In this document: positions 56,195 to 64,000 of the stretch, piece after piece
Layout of the letters: each line of letters starts with the position of its first letter
How positions within the stretch are numbered: position 1 is the first letter of the stretch
Assembly (NCBI RefSeq): GCF_004101865.1
Contig: NZ_CP026119.1
Coordinates: 62,001-126,000, forward strand
Origin: Halobacillus litoralis
GTDB taxonomy: Bacteria > Bacillota > Bacilli > Bacillales > Halobacillaceae
DNA length: 64,000 bases
Direction: 5' to 3'
The notes under the pieces: generated by a model
The model's database searches: none
Told to the model about the DNA's origin: nothing
The model's input: only the letters and a program-made list of their open reading frames with translations
Program-made: the position numbers and the translations under genes

Positions 56195-58789
56195 TTGAGT
56201 ATTGCAGTAGGAACAGCATTGAGTCGAGGAGATAATGGGCAAGATGTTCTTGAACTACAACAAGCGTTAGTCGAAAATAATTTTTATCCGGACATTGATG
56301 CAGCTGATAATGGGGTAGATGGAAATTATGGTCCGGGTACTGAAGATGCAGTACGTCGTTATCAAATTGTGAATGGATTGACAGTTGATGGCAAGGCTGG
56401 TCCTGAAACCTTATCATCAATGGGGCTATATGCAGGTACAGCAGGGACTGATAAAATTACTGCTTTGCAACCTGGGAATACAGGTGCATCGGTTCGAATT
56501 TTACAGCAAGCGCTTTTGGATAAAAACTATTCTCTAGGACCTAGTGGTGTGGATGGAAGTTATGGTCCGACCACTGAGGATGCAGTACGTCGTTATCAAA
56601 TTATGAATAATTTAACGGTTGATGGTATGGCCGGCCCCGAGACTTTATCCTCGTTAGGGATTTACGCAGGAATTTCTAATGATTCTCAAACAATTGGTGC
56701 GTTACAGCCAGGAGATTTAGGAGAAGAGGTACGTATTCTTCAACGAACTCTATCTAACAAAGGATATTATAGCGATAGTATTGATGGTAGTTACGGCCCT
56801 GCAACCGAGAGTGCAGTTCGCAGCTATCAGAGTGCAAACAATTTGACTATTGATGGTATGGCTGGCCCAGGAACCTTAACATCATTAGGTATTTATGAAG
56901 GGGTCTCTACAGGATCACCAACGATTGGAGCCCTGCAACCAGGTGATGTAGGTGCAGAGGTGGAAGTATTGCAACAAACTCTATCTAATAAAGGGTACTA
57001 TAACGATAGTATTGATGGTAGTTACGGCCCTGCAACCGAGAGTGCAGTACGCAGTTATCAGAGTGCGCACAATTTAACTCTTGATGGCAAAGCTGGCCCA
57101 GAAACTTTATCCTACCTAGGAATTTATAATGGCACCTTTAATAGCACAGATGTGGTGGCTTTACAACCAGGAGATACGGGTGAAGGAGTTCGCCTTTTAC
57201 AGCAGGCTCTCGTTGATAATAACTTCTATCCGGAGATTCATGCTGCTGATTATGGTGTAGATGGGGTTTATGGGCCTAATACAGAAGATGCTGTGCGTCG
57301 TTACCAGACTATAAATGGATTGACCGTTGATGGCATGGCTGGTCCTGAAACGTTATCTTCCCTTGGGATTTCTGGAGAAGGATCTGGAGGATCTCGTGGA
57401 TCTGGATCCTATGGTAGTGCTTTACTTCCGGGAGACGTAGGGGACGCTGTTCGTCTTTTACAAGAAACGTTAGCTGACAAAGGATACTACAATGATAGTA
57501 TTGATGGAAGTTATGGTCCGGCTACCGAAAGTGCCGTTCGAAGTTACCAAAGCGCAAATGGCTTAACTGTTGATGGTATGGCTGGTCCAGAAACATTGAA
57601 TTCCTTGGATCTTAATGGAGGTTCTGGAGGTGGTGAATTTTCAGGGGGAGATTTCGAAAGCCAATCCATTTCCCAACTTTTTATTCCACCGTTTAATGAT
57701 AACCGTCCTGGATTTTACATGAATCCAACATATATTACGATTCATGAGACAGCTAATACGGCAGCTTCAGCTACGGCCGCGATGCACGCTAACTACGTAA
57801 GGAATCCTACGACTGAAGAGTCTTGGCATTTTACGGTAGATGATCAACCTGTCGTTTATCAGCATTTACCATTAAATGAAATAGGTTGGCATGCAGGTGA
57901 TGGGGTAGACGGAACAGGAAATCGATCAAGTATAGGTATCGAATTATGTGTTAACTATACAGGTGATTTTAGTCGGACTAGAAAGAATGCAGCTGCTTTA
58001 GTTCATAAACTTATGGATGAATATAATATTTCTTTGCAAAATGTTGTTCCTCATAATTATTGGAGTGGTAAAAATTGTCCTACTAATCTATTACCTATTT
58101 TTGGGGATTTTCGACAACAAGTAATGGATTCAATTTATGAAGAAATTGATCCGAATGATCCTACTTTGCATAGAGTAAGTTCTCCTTTTGCCGTAATTGA
58201 TGAAATTTACAGCTCGGAATCTGTGGGTACGGTTAGTTATGAAAAAGCATATAATGTTAACTTTGGTCCAATTAAAGGGACATTATCAGGTACTATTATT
58301 TTAGGAGACCCTACCGCAGGTCATTGGGATTTAAAAGCAGATAAAGCCATAAGAGGGGATGTCCTTGATGGAAATATTAATCAAGCGTTGAAGGTTGTAT
58401 TAGATGAAGGATTGATCCCTGGGGCCAGTGATGTACGCCAAGCCAAGGTGGAATTTGACAATTTGGTCGATGATGAACTGTCTAACATTGTAGAAATTCG
58501 CATGAGCAGCTTTGATCCTAAACTTGTCCTAGAGCCGCCGTTCGTTGAGATGGATTGGCTGACAATTGAAGTACTACGGAAAATAGGTGATGGAGTTTAT
58601 GTATTAGAAAAGGTTGTTCTTAATAATATTGATTGGAATACAGAGGAAAGTATTAGAAGAGGTGCTGGATTAGCTTTGATGTTGTTAATTATTGCAGCAT
58701 TACTATTAAGTGCTGGTTTCCTTGTAGCGACTGTACGTGAAATTATAAGGTATATGGGTCTTCCAGGGATGCCTTTACCACTTCCTTAA
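56195..58789 (+). CDS. amidase with six peptidoglycan-binding repeats and a C-terminal membrane anchor
   Basis: 864 residues from TTG 56195 (AAAGGATG). No signal peptide. Six PG_binding_1 repeats of about 70-75 residues each (VDGxYGPxTExAVRxYQ, AGPETLSSLG) from residue 8 to 470; then an N-acetylmuramoyl-L-alanine amidase domain (YITIHETANTAASATAAMHA, VVPHNYWSGKNCP) at about 505-650; a unique domain; and a C-terminal membrane helix (LALMLLIIAALLLSAGFLVA). It cuts peptidoglycan stem peptides. Lacking a signal peptide it may be released by lysis or through a holin-like route, as phage endolysins are. It lies behind the second SigO/RsoA pair. Confidence 0.85.
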   Translation: MSIAVGTALSRGDNGQDVLELQQALVENNFYPDIDAADNGVDGNYGPGTEDAVRRYQIVNGLTVDGKAGPETLSSMGLYAGTAGTDKITALQPGNTGASVRILQQALLDKNYSLGPSGVDGSYGPTTEDAVRRYQIMNNLTVDGMAGPETLSSLGIYAGISNDSQTIGALQPGDLGEEVRILQRTLSNKGYYSDSIDGSYGPATESAVRSYQSANNLTIDGMAGPGTLTSLGIYEGVSTGSPTIGALQPGDVGAEVEVLQQTLSNKGYYNDSIDGSYGPATESAVRSYQSAHNLTLDGKAGPETLSYLGIYNGTFNSTDVVALQPGDTGEGVRLLQQALVDNNFYPEIHAADYGVDGVYGPNTEDAVRRYQTINGLTVDGMAGPETLSSLGISGEGSGGSRGSGSYGSALLPGDVGDAVRLLQETLADKGYYNDSIDGSYGPATESAVRSYQSANGLTVDGMAGPETLNSLDLNGGSGGGEFSGGDFESQSISQLFIPPFNDNRPGFYMNPTYITIHETANTAASATAAMHANYVRNPTTEESWHFTVDDQPVVYQHLPLNEIGWHAGDGVDGTGNRSSIGIELCVNYTGDFSRTRKNAAALVHKLMDEYNISLQNVVPHNYWSGKNCPTNLLPIFGDFRQQVMDSIYEEIDPNDPTLHRVSSPFAVIDEIYSSESVGTVSYEKAYNVNFGPIKGTLSGTIILGDPTAGHWDLKADKAIRGDVLDGNINQALKVVLDEGLIPGASDVRQAKVEFDNLVDDELSNIVEIRMSSFDPKLVLEPPFVEMDWLTIEVLRKIGDGVYVLEKVVLNNIDWNTEESIRRGAGLALMLLIIAALLLSAGFLVATVREIIRYMGLPGMPLPLP

Positions 58790-58798
58790 CCCTTGTTG

Positions 58799-58845
58799 CT
58801 CCCATAGTTTTCTGATAAGGTTTACCCTGCAGAGACTATGGGAGG
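58799..58845 (+). promoter_or_regulatory. hairpin that buries the Shine-Dalgarno of the lipoprotein gene
   Basis: Perfect 10-bp stem CTCCCATAGT (58799-58808) with ACTATGGGAG (58835-58844). The right arm contains the GGGAGG ribosome site for the ATG at 58854, so folding would block translation. A thermosensor or small-molecule/protein switch is possible. Confidence 0.7.
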
Positions 58846-58853
58846 TAATTTTA

Positions 58854-59480
58854 ATGAAAAAAATTTTGTTATTATCTTTATTAGTTCCTTTTCTATTATT
58901 ATCAGCATGCAATGGCGATAGCTCAGTAAAAGGAAATGATGAAACAAATAATAAAACTGAGGAAGATAAACCAAAGAATGATACTGATACCAGTAAATCT
59001 TCAGTGGATGAATATAAGTATGGGGAGTTTGATGTGGCAAAAGTTGCAAAAAATATAGGTTCTTATAAAACTGGCCCAATATCTTTAACTGTAGAGGAAG
59101 CTCAGCTTGTCAGTGGAACCTTTGAAGATGAATACTACACTGATCATTTCGGGAAAAAAGATGTACAATACCTGCAATTAGCTATGGTTATGTCTACAGA
59201 TGATCAAAATATTAACTTTAATTCTAAACATCTTACTTTAACAACAAACACTGGAGAGAAAATAGGTTCCCCCAGCGACTTTATGGGCACAAAAGTTGAC
59301 CCCCAATATCTTAGTAAGGACGGCACAACCCGCATTCTGTTTTATTTCTTTGAAGACTCAGATGTAAAAGATATTCATACAATTGATTTACATTTGAAAT
59401 CTCCTACTAATAAAAAAGGAGAACCACTTGGAGAAGATATAGATATTAAAATGAATTTTACGGAAAAGGAAGATCAATAA
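58854..59480 (+). CDS. DUF4352-like lipoprotein
   Basis: 208 residues. Lipoprotein signal KKILLLSLLVPFLLLSACNG with Cys near residue 19, a Ser/Asp/Lys-rich linker, then an immunoglobulin-like domain from about 65 to the end of the type seen in DUF4352/telomeric-repeat-binding-like secreted proteins. Membrane-anchored on the outside. Translation is probably controlled by the hairpin at 58799. It is followed directly by a small membrane gene. Confidence 0.72.
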   Translation: MKKILLLSLLVPFLLLSACNGDSSVKGNDETNNKTEEDKPKNDTDTSKSSVDEYKYGEFDVAKVAKNIGSYKTGPISLTVEEAQLVSGTFEDEYYTDHFGKKDVQYLQLAMVMSTDDQNINFNSKHLTLTTNTGEKIGSPSDFMGTKVDPQYLSKDGTTRILFYFFEDSDVKDIHTIDLHLKSPTNKKGEPLGEDIDIKMNFTEKEDQ

Positions 59481-59714
59481 ATGGAAATACTGATTTATTT
59501 ACTAATCTTAATTACGGTTCCTATTCTATTAATATTTTTCATTGTACGAATGCTTAAGAAGCAAACTTCCCGTTTTAAAAGTGAAAGGGAAGAGTATCAA
59601 AAAAATTATAGAGAATATATAGAATTAAAAAAAGAAAGTCTTAACACGGAAAAGCAGATTCTCGAAATACAACGAAAAATTCTTAATGAAATAGAAGAAA
59701 TTAATAAAGATTAA
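59481..59714 (+). CDS. small membrane protein with coiled coil
   Basis: 77 residues. One N-terminal helix (ILIYLLILITVPILLIFFIV) then a Lys/Glu-rich helix. Its ATG follows the previous stop by one base, so it is co-translated with the lipoprotein. Unknown function. Confidence 0.6.
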   Translation: MEILIYLLILITVPILLIFFIVRMLKKQTSRFKSEREEYQKNYREYIELKKESLNTEKQILEIQRKILNEIEEINKD

Positions 59715-60073
59715 CTCCCAGACTTAAGAAAGTTCTTCTTGAGGTTTTTGTTGAGGATGAAAAAATTTATCGTCCTGATAAAAATGTGTCATTACAGGAG
59801 AAGTCAATGAGGTCAATGTTCAACTGCCAAGTGGGATTATATTAAGTCCTAAAGGAAGGCACATTTTAAAGAAACAATTACAACCTTTTGATTAGTGAAT
59901 AATAAAAACTCACGGGCTCTCAGTTGCATTGAAATGGAGTAGAGTCCGTGAAAGTTTATTTCGATGCAACACAAAACTTTCACAAATTACTCGATAAGTA
60001 CAAATTGGTTGGGTGTAAATTTCATGATTCCCGTCTGTTGTCTTGTTTTCCATTGATATTTCCATTCTTCCCC
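59715..60073. other. non-coding region with a protein remnant and a hairpin
   Basis: A frame near 59790-59895 reads GEVNEVNVQLPSGIILSPKG then RHILKKQLQPFD before a stop, with upstream stops, as if the end of a lost gene. A TCACGG...CCGTGA hairpin lies at about 59910-59952. Otherwise nothing recognisable. Confidence 0.4.
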
Positions 60074-60295
60074 TTATTGATTTAAGGGTTTGAGGTCTAT
60101 ATGAGGAACGGAATACATTTCTTGTTTAACCTGGTTCAAATCCTTTTGTACGGAATCAGTCACAACATCCAAATTATCTAAGTAAACATTTCTCGTTTTA
60201 AAATCCTGAAACAGCTTTTTATCACGTTGAAATACCTTCAGAACAAGAGGTAAAACGACAGCTTTGATCAACGTTTCTCTTATTTCTTGATTCAA
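60074..60295 (-). CDS. small hypothetical protein
   Basis: About 73 residues. TTG at 60295 with AAGGTGAG upstream is the likely start; the GTG at 60304 is part of the site. Basic, helical (LIKAVVLPLVLKVFQRDKKL) with no signal peptide. No family. Overlaps the frame at 60222-60440 in another phase, so one of the two may not be real. Confidence 0.4.
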   Translation of the reverse strand: MNQEIRETLIKAVVLPLVLKVFQRDKKLFQDFKTRNVYLDNLDVVTDSVQKDLNQVKQEMYSVPHIDLKPLNQ

Positions 60296-60440
60296 GGAGC
60301 TCACCTTCTGAGGTATTTTGAGTTGTCACCATTTCCAAAACTTCCATCCTCTTTTTTCTTTTCTCATTTCTTCTATAAATTTCAATATGAAATTGTAAGA
60401 ATAAACGATAAAAACCTCTTATAGCCACCTTATCCTCCAT
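60222..60440 (-). CDS. small hypothetical protein, uncertain
   Basis: 72 codons from ATG 60440 without a good ribosome site. The first part (RGFYRLFLQFHIEIYRRNEK) reads like a real protein; the end does not. It may be joined to the 60074 gene by a frameshift. Low support. Confidence 0.3.
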   Translation of the reverse strand: MEDKVAIRGFYRLFLQFHIEIYRRNEKRKKRMEVLEMVTTQNTSEGELLESRNKRNVDQSCRFTSCSEGIST

Positions 60441-60553
60441 TTTTTTCTAAAAAATTAAATGGAAATATTTATGGGGTATCTGATTCAACGTGTGGAAACT
60501 TAACAAATTTATATTGGATAATGAACATTATATAATAATAAGTACTGAAGCGA

Positions 60554-61792
60554 GTGATTTATTTGAAGGAGAACGAAGTAGCACAAGTTAAAAAGAACAC
60601 ATATATCTTCTCATTAATAAAGAAGTTTATTCCAGCAACTTTCTTTCTTACCTTAATATCTTCTTTTTTATACTGTGTAGGTTATTCCTTTCTTTATGGT
60701 TATTTTATTGGGGGAAGTAGCAAAGGACCAGCTATAAGAGTCATCGAACTTTTCGCGAACCCTGCTCCCTTTAATATATATACAGTTATTATTATGGGTG
60801 TTTTTATAGTAATAAGCTTATTACTATTGATGATACTGATAGAACAATTCTTAGGTAGTGAAAAAAAAACATCATTCATTGCAGCTACATTAATAATGTT
60901 TTGTGTGTTCCAGTTTCTTTTTACCTTGTTATTTATTAATGGTTTAGGCGAACACCTTATCTTAAATGTAATATCTTCATTTCTAGTATGGATTGTCCCA
61001 TTGTTTTTAGTTGTTCTATTAATAGTTATGGTTACACTGGCTAAGTGGCCACTTTTAGGTGTACCCGGCTTTTTGTTTGGCATTATATCCTCAGTATTCC
61101 TTTCCGTTTTCTTTAATACTACATTAAATGAATTAATTTTATTAATTGTTCTTTTTTTCTCAGCCTTAGCCTACATATTTCTAGGTTTTAAACTTAGGAA
61201 TAGCTCTTTTTACAGAGGAATGGTCGTGTTTCCTTTACTATTTTTAATTGTAATCTTCGTGGTTGGTGTTTTGTTAGATCAAGTAGATTTTGGTGAATTA
61301 ATATGTTTATTTATTTTAACCTTCGTCATATCAACTATGTGTGCAAAAGCACCTTTTATACATAAATATATTCCGACAGCCCCTGGACTTAAACTTAAAA
61401 ATTGGAAGAGTTTTATAACTGAAGCAAAAAAAAGTGTTGAAATTATATTTGAATTTGGAAGAACTAAAAAAGATATTGCAATTTTATTAGTTGTTATTTT
61501 AATCTTTTTGACAATAATACCTCAATTCTTATTTTTAGCAGGTCAGTACATAAGGGAGCTGACTTATCCTTTTCAAGACTGTGTAACTAATCCACCAGTA
61601 GTATATAAGGAAACGATAGAATACAATGGTGAAAAATATAAAGGTTACATTTTTAATGAAACCGACTCAAAGCTTTATATTGCTGATTCTAACTGGGAGC
61701 TGAAAAGAATTGTAGGTAGAAATTTAGTTACTTACACTACACCCAAAGATGAAATCAAAGAAATGTGTCAGGGATCAATTAATAATAATTAA
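60554..61792 (+). CDS. multi-spanning membrane protein
   Basis: 412 residues, about ten hydrophobic helices and a short extracytoplasmic C-terminal part. GTG 60554 or TTG 60563 could start it; neither has a strong site. No transporter motif recognised. The C-terminal soluble stretch (YKETIEYNGEKYKGYIFNET) is a small beta domain. Function unknown. Confidence 0.6.
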   Translation: MIYLKENEVAQVKKNTYIFSLIKKFIPATFFLTLISSFLYCVGYSFLYGYFIGGSSKGPAIRVIELFANPAPFNIYTVIIMGVFIVISLLLLMILIEQFLGSEKKTSFIAATLIMFCVFQFLFTLLFINGLGEHLILNVISSFLVWIVPLFLVVLLIVMVTLAKWPLLGVPGFLFGIISSVFLSVFFNTTLNELILLIVLFFSALAYIFLGFKLRNSSFYRGMVVFPLLFLIVIFVVGVLLDQVDFGELICLFILTFVISTMCAKAPFIHKYIPTAPGLKLKNWKSFITEAKKSVEIIFEFGRTKKDIAILLVVILIFLTIIPQFLFLAGQYIRELTYPFQDCVTNPPVVYKETIEYNGEKYKGYIFNETDSKLYIADSNWELKRIVGRNLVTYTTPKDEIKEMCQGSINNN

Positions 61793-61873
61793 AATAGTTA
61801 TATTTAGTTTGTTGGAAATTTTTTAGAATAGGAATTTTCAAGTATTACGGATAGGACGCATGAAGCGTAATAA

Positions 61874-62035
61874 AATTGCATTGGCGGCTTTAAGGGTTCT
61901 TTAATACAAGATGACAATGTGGGATTTGCGTTCTCAATCGTTGGATTACTTTTACTTGTGAACTATATAGCATTTTTAGAGAATAACAATGGAACACCTA
62001 AATATAGTGGTTACATAAAGCTAATTCAATTGTAG
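61874..62035 (+). pseudogene. fragment of a membrane-protein gene
   Basis: A frame reading GGFKGSLIQDDNVGFAFSIV then GLLLLVNYIAFLEN and ending at a TAG, with no start or ribosome site. A further short membrane-like piece follows (FASWLMFLN). Likely decay of a small membrane gene. The rest of the gap to 62130 is AT-rich with nothing clear. Confidence 0.45.
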
Positions 62036-62130
62036 TATTTTTCGCTTCATGGCTTATGTTTTTAAACTAACTGTAGTTTTATTCATTCATGAGCTGAAGT
62101 AACGGGTGTTAAAATAAATGACTCCTTAAG

Positions 62131-62166
62131 AAATACCTCGAAATCGAGTCTTATAAAAACGGGGGC
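62131..62166. repeat. dispersed dyad repeat, copy 5
   Basis: AAATACCTCGAAATCGAGTC then TTATAAAAACGGGGGC, the copy closest to consensus. It lies 200 bases upstream of the SIR2 gene and is the only copy outside 50.9-52.4 kb. Confidence 0.88.
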
Positions 62167-62311
62167 TATACTTTAACAAACTATCAACAATAAGACCTTC
62201 AATATACATCATTTTTAAATACAAAAAATATACTGCCATTTCATACATGGATTAAATGCCAAATACAAAATAATTATGGTTTTAAATGCTTTAGTTTCCA
62301 AAAGAATTTAA

Positions 62312-62349
62312 ATATTTGATATATGTTAGGATTAACTTATATCAAATAT
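62312..62349 (+). promoter_or_regulatory. perfect 12-bp inverted repeat upstream of the SIR2 gene
   Basis: ATATTTGATATA (62312-62323), 14-base spacer, TATATCAAATAT (62338-62349). It lies 24 bases before the ATG, so a dimeric repressor or an mRNA hairpin could control the gene. Confidence 0.7.
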
Positions 62350-62372
62350 AGAATACAGAAAGAGGGATGAGT

Positions 62373-63917
62373 ATGCATATTCGTGATTTCATAAAAAACT
62401 TTTCCAATCATCCAGTATTATTCATAGGGACTGGGATGAGCCTTAGATACCTTGAGAACTCTTTCACATGGGACGGTTTACTTTCTTACATATCCCAACA
62501 ACTGAAAGATACAGAGGAATATTATTTTGACCTTAAAGCAAAACATGGAAACGATGGTACATATGATTACACCAGGATTGCAAAAGACTTAGAAATTGAA
62601 TTCAATAATACCCTGGAAAGGGAGAGGAATGGAAAGTTTAAACATATAAATGATAAATTTTATGAAAATATGAAAGTGGACAATAATATAAGCAGATTCA
62701 AATTGTATATATCAGATTTGCTATCTGAATACGTGGTCAAGGAAGAAATGAAACAAGAAGTAGCGGAATTAAAAAAAGTACGAAAAAATATAGGTTCAGT
62801 CGTAACAACAAATTACGATAGTTTTATAGAAGAAATTTTTGAATTTAATCAACTTATTGGAAACAATATTTTGTTAAGTAATCCATATGGATCAGTGTAC
62901 AAAATACATGGATGCGTACACGATCCCAGCAAAATAATAATTACAGATAAAGACTATGCAAACTTCCATGAAAGATATGAGTTAATAAGGGCACAATTGT
63001 TGTCATTGTTTATACATAATCCAATCATTTTTATGGGGTACAATATTGGCGACGATAACATTAAACAATTACTAAAAACTATTTTTACGTATGTGGATCC
63101 TAACACCACTCAAGCAGAAAAGATAAGAAAAAACTTCTTGCTTGTAGAATATGAACCGGAATCTACTAATACAGAAGTTACTGACCATGATATAGATATG
63201 AGTGGTTTTTCTACAATACGGATTAATAAAATTAAAACGGATAATTTCCATGAAATTTACAAAAATTTATCAAATCTAAGTTTGCCTGTATCAGCAATGG
63301 ATATAAGAAAAGTCCAAAATGTAGTGAAGGATATTTATGAAGGGGGAAACATTAAGGTAAGTATTACTGAAGACGTCGATGCTTTAGAAAACAATGAAAA
63401 AGTACTAGCACTTGGCTCTCTAAAAACAATCAAGTATGAGTTCCAAACTACATCTGAGTTAATGGAAAATTACTTTAAAATAGTCGATGAATCAAATCAC
63501 CAGTTGTTAAAATTAATCGACAAATTCAAAATACAAAAAAATCAATACTTTCCGATATATGCTTTCAGTATGATTCAAACCGAACTAAATAGTGAGACAG
63601 AATTAAAGGTTAATCAAGACGGAAAACTAGCAAATCTTTTCAATCAACAAAATGACTTCGCTCAACAACATACTACTATAACTAGCATTCAAAGTGACGA
63701 GGAGATACCGAGATCTAGAAAAACATCCGCTATTTTATTTGGAATTATGCAAGACCGAATCCCTTTGGAAGATGTAGAAGAATACTTAAGAGATTATCAA
63801 GATAGAAAAAGTACAGATTATAGAAAGATTTTATGTGTTTATGATTACAAGAAGTACGCTGGGGATGAAGCTACAAGTAGATTCACTATATTAGAGCCCC
63901 ATGAAGCGCAAATCTAA
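62373..63917 (+). CDS. SIR2-domain protein, probable anti-phage NADase
   Basis: 514 residues from ATG 62373; AGAGGG lies six bases upstream, while the ATG at 62367 lies inside the site. SIR2 motifs: GTGMSLRYL (about 19-27), TTNYDSF (about 145-151), IHGCVHDP and FMGYNIGDDNI. The middle and C-terminal parts (about 280-514) are unique and helical and would sense the trigger. SIR2-domain proteins in bacteria often deplete NAD on phage infection (as in Thoeris ThsA and DSR-type systems). No partner gene is seen downstream within the window. Defence islands are common on such plasmids. Confidence 0.75.
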   Translation: MHIRDFIKNFSNHPVLFIGTGMSLRYLENSFTWDGLLSYISQQLKDTEEYYFDLKAKHGNDGTYDYTRIAKDLEIEFNNTLERERNGKFKHINDKFYENMKVDNNISRFKLYISDLLSEYVVKEEMKQEVAELKKVRKNIGSVVTTNYDSFIEEIFEFNQLIGNNILLSNPYGSVYKIHGCVHDPSKIIITDKDYANFHERYELIRAQLLSLFIHNPIIFMGYNIGDDNIKQLLKTIFTYVDPNTTQAEKIRKNFLLVEYEPESTNTEVTDHDIDMSGFSTIRINKIKTDNFHEIYKNLSNLSLPVSAMDIRKVQNVVKDIYEGGNIKVSITEDVDALENNEKVLALGSLKTIKYEFQTTSELMENYFKIVDESNHQLLKLIDKFKIQKNQYFPIYAFSMIQTELNSETELKVNQDGKLANLFNQQNDFAQQHTTITSIQSDEEIPRSRKTSAILFGIMQDRIPLEDVEEYLRDYQDRKSTDYRKILCVYDYKKYAGDEATSRFTILEPHEAQI

Positions 63918-64000
63918 AAGATAGGAACTCGTCAATAAAGGGTCCCCGATAATAGGTGGCTCTTTTTTCTTTTGCAAGAGTATACAATTTCCATGAAGAA

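Overview
The window looks like part of a large conjugative-type plasmid (or plasmid-like element) of a Bacillaceae host. It is AT-rich, has strong Gram-positive ribosome binding sites and many TTG/GTG starts, and encodes an actin-type ParM partition locus, Bacillus-type SigO/RsoA/YvrJ proteins and SLH surface proteins. Many proteins have acidic tails, which would fit a halophilic or halotolerant bacillus, but this is only a guess. No rRNA, ribosomal protein or intact insertion sequence was seen.

Layout. 1-1.1 kb: end of a JAMM protease gene and a ThiF-type E1-like gene, resembling part of a PRTRC module. 1.2-4.7 kb (minus): a degenerate tyrosine recombinase, a LAGLIDADG-like protein, a lipoprotein and two unknowns. 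5.1-9.7 kb: a probable replication protein behind a terminator-containing leader, a 36-residue peptide gene, a HTH/coiled-coil protein and about 1 kb of short repeats (candidate centromere/origin). 9.7-11.7 kb: parM and a ParR-like gene. 11.7-14.6 kb: first SigO/RsoA/YvrJ-like set with a glutaredoxin, a tRNA-Cys and an intracellular subtilisin. 15-19.7 kb: a secreted protein, an ABC transporter and a phospholipase A2-like Cys-rich protein, possibly an export or toxin cassette. 20-21.5 kb: non-coding, with repeats related to the par region and a candidate oriT.

21.5-37.3 kb: the core of the window, a long co-oriented set encoding two replication-relaxation/HTH proteins, a VirD4-like coupling ATPase, an S1-domain protein, an HD-GYP protein, and a Tad/Flp-like machine (CpaE x2, CpaB, CpaF, TadB, TadC, four mini-pilins, two TadE/F-like pseudopilins). 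I read it as a DNA-transfer apparatus built on a Tad pilus instead of a classical VirB channel. 37.5-41.2 kb: two large surface proteins. 41-51 kb: small unknown genes, SSB, a DNA methyltransferase-like protein and an LPD1-like zinc metalloprotease, typical of the leading or establishment region of conjugative plasmids.

Six transcription units between 21.4 and 45 kb begin with a promoter, then a short leader with a CGGG motif, then an intrinsic terminator before the first gene. Three of these leaders share a small covarying hairpin, and intrinsic terminators also lie between genes inside the units. Together this suggests that the transfer region is controlled by attenuation or processive antitermination.

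51-64 kb: small membrane proteins interspersed with a dispersed dyad repeat (five copies), decayed remnants of another conjugation system (lysozyme/M23 and a membrane protein, both frameshifted), a second SigO/RsoA/YvrJ-like set next to an 864-residue amidase with six peptidoglycan-binding repeats, a lipoprotein whose Shine-Dalgarno is buried in a hairpin, and a SIR2-domain probable defence gene behind a perfect 12-bp inverted repeat.
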